A DNA stretch of 64,000 bases from Allomeiothermus silvanus DSM 9946 (lineage in GTDB: Bacteria > Deinococcota > Deinococci > Deinococcales > Thermaceae), in contig NC_014212.1 of assembly GCF_000092125.1 (NCBI RefSeq), forward strand, positions 2,876,279 to 2,940,278, given 5' to 3'. The notes beneath the pieces are model-generated. The model saw only the letters and a program-made list of their open reading frames with translations. It was not told the origin of the DNA and searched no databases. A program made the translations under genes and the position numbers. Shown one piece after another: positions 61,102-64,000 of this stretch (positions within the stretch are counted from its first letter, which is position 1; each line of letters starts with the position of its first letter).

Positions 61102-62178
61102 ATGGCGAGCATTCGGCACACTGCCTCGATTTTCAAGGGCATTCCCCCGCGCCGCCTCCTTTTTTTGCTTTTTTTAGGCTGCACCGTCTTGTTCGCCGGT
61201 TGGCCGCGCCCTCCATCGCAGCCAGTAGCTCTTACTTACAACCTGCGGCAGATCCTGGATGACCACCCCGCCTTCCGCTCGGAGAAACCCGCGCTCGAGG
61301 CTGCTCGCCGCGAGGCGGTGGTGGCCCGCTACCTATCGCTCAAGGCTTCGGCGGAGATGCTCTTAGGGCAGGATACTGCCCGCGCAGTAGCCCGGCTTTT
61401 GCGGCTGGAGTTCTATAACCAAGCCCTCCAGCAGCGCTCGGCCTTCTCCACCCCGGAAGCGGCGCTCGAGGCTTCCGAACGTTGGATGGCCGCTATCGCT
61501 GCTTTGCAACAGGGGCGCAAACCGGGGCTCGCGGATTTACCGCTGGATTCCGCCGCAGTGATCCCCCATTGGACCGATCTTCAGGCAGCAGCAGCCCGGC
61601 TGAGGCTTCCGGTAGGGGTATTGGCGGCCATCGTGGATAACGAGCAATACGGAGGTAACAAGGCGCTGGGGCTCTCGCGAGGCCTGCGCGAGGTGGCCGA
61701 TGAACTGGCCCAGGGCTTAGCCGAGACTACCGGCAGCGCCGGTTCTGCCGGGCTGCTCTCGCGCACCTTGGGCTTGGCCCAGATGTCCTGGGAGGACGCC
61801 TTAAAACAAGAGCAGCGTCTACGCCATTTCCGGGCCTGGGATCCCCGGCGGCCTTTCCCCAAAACCGAGGCCGAGGCCCGGGCCGCGTTGGAAGACCCTT
61901 ACTTGAACCTTTTGTTCACCGCCAGCCGGTTGCGCGGTTACCTCAACGAAAAGCTCTACCTCTCCCCCCGCGACACCCGCCCTTTGCGGGGAGCCTGGCT
62001 CTACTACCTCGGACCCGCCTGGCACAACTGGCCTCCCGGAGCCGACCAGGCTACCTGGCCCTACGCGTTCCACGCCTTCTTCAAAGGGCTTTTGTACCAG
62101 ATAGCCTTTAGCGACCCCCGCAAAGCAGCCCTGCTCCCCGGGGCCGAGTCCGAACCCAGCGCTGGAGGCCCGCTCTAA
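61102..62178 (+). CDS. Exported protein, lysozyme/transglycosylase-like (tentative)
   Basis: A 358-aa protein with an N-terminal signal anchor (RRLLFLLFLGCTVLFAGW). The central part LPVGVLAAIVDNEQYGGNKALGLS and RTLGLAQMSWEDALK resembles the lysozyme-like fold: a Glu in the first helix and the GxxQM pattern. The rest is helical (residues 50-150) with a C-terminal extension. Family assignment by eye only. If correct, it cuts cell-wall glycan. Single gene. Confidence 0.5.
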   Translation: MASIRHTASIFKGIPPRRLLFLLFLGCTVLFAGWPRPPSQPVALTYNLRQILDDHPAFRSEKPALEAARREAVVARYLSLKASAEMLLGQDTARAVARLLRLEFYNQALQQRSAFSTPEAALEASERWMAAIAALQQGRKPGLADLPLDSAAVIPHWTDLQAAAARLRLPVGVLAAIVDNEQYGGNKALGLSRGLREVADELAQGLAETTGSAGSAGLLSRTLGLAQMSWEDALKQEQRLRHFRAWDPRRPFPKTEAEARAALEDPYLNLLFTASRLRGYLNEKLYLSPRDTRPLRGAWLYYLGPAWHNWPPGADQATWPYAFHAFFKGLLYQIAFSDPRKAALLPGAESEPSAGGPL

Positions 62179-62193
62179 GGTTCCTGGCCAACC

Positions 62194-62700
62194 CTACTTG
62201 GAGACCCGTTTGGCGACAAACTCCACCGGGACGTGGCTCGAGTATCCCCCTACCGTCTGCAAGATAAACCTGATCTCGTCTTGGGAAACGGTGCCCCGGT
62301 AGCGGTGCTCGACCTCTTTCCAGGGTTCGTCCCCCAGGCGTTCTTGGGTGCGGGTCACGAAGGTGAGCTTGTCGCCGCTCATCTTGCCGTCCAGGATGCC
62401 CCGCTTGGCCTGCAAAAAGGAAGCGGTGCCGATCACCTCGTTGTCCTCGAGCCGGAACACGAAGGTCTCGGTGTGCTTGTCTCCCCAATCGTACGTGACC
62501 TCCCCCTGCCAGGTCCCGCCGATATCCACGCTGGGCAGAGCTTCCCCGCTCACGCTGGCAGAGCTACCCGTGACCTTATCCCACAAGTCCACGATGGAAC
62601 CCAAATTTCCGGCCACCCCGCCAACCCCGGCGATCGCCGCCACGATGGCAATTCCGTAGCGGCGGAGCTTGGCAAAACGCTTGTTCGATTTCATCGCCAT
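62194..62700 (-). CDS. Hypothetical anchored protein with a beta-barrel-like domain
   Basis: A 168-aa protein with one N-terminal membrane helix (YGIAIVAAIAGVGGVAGNLG). The outside part is a likely lipocalin-like or beta-sandwich domain: GGTWQGEVTYDWGDKHTETFVFRLEDNEVIGTASF. Not recognised. Start ATG 62700 or 62694. It converges with the lysozyme-like gene, 15 bp from its end. Confidence 0.55.
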   Translation of the reverse strand: MAMKSNKRFAKLRRYGIAIVAAIAGVGGVAGNLGSIVDLWDKVTGSSASVSGEALPSVDIGGTWQGEVTYDWGDKHTETFVFRLEDNEVIGTASFLQAKRGILDGKMSGDKLTFVTRTQERLGDEPWKEVEHRYRGTVSQDEIRFILQTVGGYSSHVPVEFVAKRVSK

Positions 62701-62819
62701 AGTCACCCCGGAAAATATCTGCCTGGAGGGACGCACCGCTGAGGGTTTGCTCTAAGCTTCTTCAAGGTGAATAGGTCCGAGGGGGTGGCGCAACTTATAT
62801 GCTAGCCTATCGCTCGGGC

Positions 62820-63056
62820 TCAGCCAAAGAGCAGGTCCAGCACGGTTCCCAGGTTGTCCTTACCCTCGAGGATTTCAGGGTTATAGATCTCGGTATAGCC
62901 ACAGTTCTTGCAAGAAGCAGCGATAAAGACATTGTGCTCGATGTCGAACAGGCGAGATAGACCAGTGCCGGTGGCAGCGAAGCGCTTGACCTCGGCACCT
63001 TTGAACGCGCACTTGGGACAAATGAACCGCTCGGCTAGGGCCTCGTCGAGTTTCAT
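62820..63056 (-). CDS. Small zinc-ribbon protein (PF09855-like)
   Basis: A 78-aa protein with two CxxC knuckles, CPKCAFKGAEVKRF and ASCKNCGYTEIYNPE, separated by the conserved GTGLSRLFDIEHNVFIA. It matches small nucleic-acid-binding-type zinc-ribbon proteins of unknown role. Full length. Confidence 0.8.
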   Translation of the reverse strand: MKLDEALAERFICPKCAFKGAEVKRFAATGTGLSRLFDIEHNVFIAASCKNCGYTEIYNPEILEGKDNLGTVLDLLFG

Positions 63057-63124
63057 GGTCTCAAGCCTAACCGAGGGGGTGTTATTTTGTCGTTACCACA
63101 CGGCAAACCCCATCCTCGAGTAGC

Positions 63125-63676
63125 TTATCGCTCGAGCCACTCCCTCCCCTCTCCCCGCGGCAAGACCGGCCAGCCCCCCGCGAGTACGAGCTGTTTGACC
63201 TCTTGAACGGCCCGAGTCGCCTGCTCGACCCACTCCGGTGGGTAGAGCCAACGCCTAGCCGCGAACTCCTCGGTGTCGAAGACCTGGCAGGTGTGGTCAG
63301 CCTTGCATTTGACATCCAGCTCGAGGTCATATTGCCAGATCCGTCCCGGTTCAAAGCGTGGGGGCGATTGGATGTTCCAGTAGTACTCGAGCACGTTTCC
63401 CTCGGCATCCAGGTCCGGCCCGCCGGAGTACCAACGCCCAACGAAAAAGGCCACGTAAGCTTGATGATCTACCCTCAGCACCCGGTTTTTGCTCTCGTGG
63501 TGGAACTCGAAGCCCAGGGGCATGTACACCAATACCCCTTCTTCCCGCACCTCCACCACCTCGGCCTCCCACCAGTAATGAAGACGATTTTCGGGGTATT
63601 TGTAGAATTCGATCCGTAAGTGATCCCTCGGCCTGTATGAAACGACCGCTGGGCTTCCGGCATCTTCGGTATTCAT
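63125..63676 (-). CDS. DUF402 family protein
   Basis: A 183-aa protein starting at ATG 63676. The DUF402 core is seen as GVLVYMPLGFEFHHESKNRVL, WYNI-like YYWNIQSPPRFEPGRIWQYDLELDVKC and the ending FAARRWLYPPEWVEQA. Related proteins are nucleoside di/triphosphate phosphatases, which suggests but does not prove phosphohydrolase activity. Confidence 0.8.
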   Translation of the reverse strand: MNTEDAGSPAVVSYRPRDHLRIEFYKYPENRLHYWWEAEVVEVREEGVLVYMPLGFEFHHESKNRVLRVDHQAYVAFFVGRWYSGGPDLDAEGNVLEYYWNIQSPPRFEPGRIWQYDLELDVKCKADHTCQVFDTEEFAARRWLYPPEWVEQATRAVQEVKQLVLAGGWPVLPRGEGREWLER

Positions 63677-63699
63677 AAGCCCTCCCCGATCTTGCATGT

Positions 63700-63730
63700 A
63701 AAAAGCCCCCACCTGGGAAATCGGTGGGGG
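63700..63730 (-). terminator. Rho-independent terminator of the rplQ operon
   Basis: CCCCCACC and GGTGGGGG pair around a 9-nt loop, followed on the minus strand by a T run, 17 nt after the rplQ stop. Confidence 0.9.
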
Positions 63731-63746
63731 TCTGATCGGGCCGGCG

Positions 63747-64000
63747 CTAATCCACCAACTCGATCAGCGCAAGCGGGGTTCCATCCCCCCGGCGGGTCTG
63801 ATCCAGTTTGAGGACGCGGGTATAGCCACCGGAGCGGGCCGCGTACTTGGGTGCGATCTCGTCGAAGAGCTTGCGTACCAGGGCCGGGTCATGCAGGTCA
63901 CGGAGCACCAGACGACGGGCCGAGAGGTCACCCTTCTTGGCGACAGTGATAAGGTGTTCTACGAAGCCCCGCAGTTCCTTAGCCTTGGGCACGGTAGTGG
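63747..64000 (-). CDS. rplQ: Ribosomal protein L17 (bL17), 3' part
   Basis: The frame runs off the right edge. The visible ~84 residues ([76 protein letters not shown]) are the C-terminal two thirds of bL17, part of the large ribosomal subunit near the exit tunnel. Normally last in the alpha operon after rpoA; a terminator follows. Confidence 0.96.
   Translation of the reverse strand, partial: TTVPKAKELRGFVEHLITVAKKGDLSARRLVLRDLHDPALVRKLFDEIAPKYAARSGGYTRVLKLDQTRRGDGTPLALIELVD

Overview
The window reads as high-GC chromosomal DNA from a thermophilic member of the Deinococcota, most like Meiothermus or a close relative. This is an inference from gene content and style. Supporting signs are a Thermus-type two-OB-fold SSB relative, a menaquinone gene of the futalosine route, bacillithiol synthesis (BshC), many apparently leaderless genes with a -10 box 4-8 nt before ATG, and a striking excess of the hexamer CTCGAG. 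There is no CRISPR array and no rRNA. One tRNA (Val, CAC) is present.

Layout. 1-13.4 kb: 3' end of a TPR protein, an IS481-family element wedged directly upstream of the uvrA promoter, uvrA, a lipoprotein phospholipase A2, an APC permease, an MFS permease beside a truncated MFS remnant, and two S41-protease paralogues. 13.4-18 kb: SpoIID-like protein, bshC, a Crp/Fnr regulator and mqnD. 18-23.5 kb: a region that may respond to DNA damage. It has an XRE-S24 (LexA-like) repressor with Cys at the nucleophile position, a divergent holin-like gene, an SSB paralogue without an acidic tail in a three-gene operon, and a divergent 92-aa protein ending in the SSB-type tip ELPF. Two 17-bp palindromes resembling the Deinococcus radiation/desiccation motif lie here. 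23.7-31.9 kb: hrpB helicase, CPBP protease, TMEM175-like channel, glyoxalase-fold protein and a NarL/NarX-type two-component pair. 32-42.6 kb: a complete L-rhamnose locus (DeoR regulator, ABC importer, ASRT-like protein, isomerase, aldolase/dehydrogenase fusion, kinase). 42.7-46.1 kb: an IS630-type element with frameshifts and an IS982-type element that split an FAD oxidoreductase at codons 5-6. 46.2-56.6 kb: MarR-protoglobin operon, GH38 mannosidase and a vWA-kinase-FHA-PP2C signalling operon. 56.8-64 kb: tRNA-Val, second IS481 copy, argB, alcohol dehydrogenase, NYN protein, several small proteins and the 3' end of rplQ.

The most unusual feature is a set of short, hairpin-rich repeats (27, 30, 37 and 39 bp) scattered through intergenic DNA and inside genes. 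Inside genes the tandem periods are multiples of three, so they add peptide repeats without breaking frame. Elsewhere they supply C-termini and stop codons (mqnD, an S41 protease, marR) or a possible N-terminus (rhaB). The insertion sequences are also informative: both IS481 copies have 5-bp target duplications, and the IS982 insertion can be undone on paper to restore a perfect reading frame.
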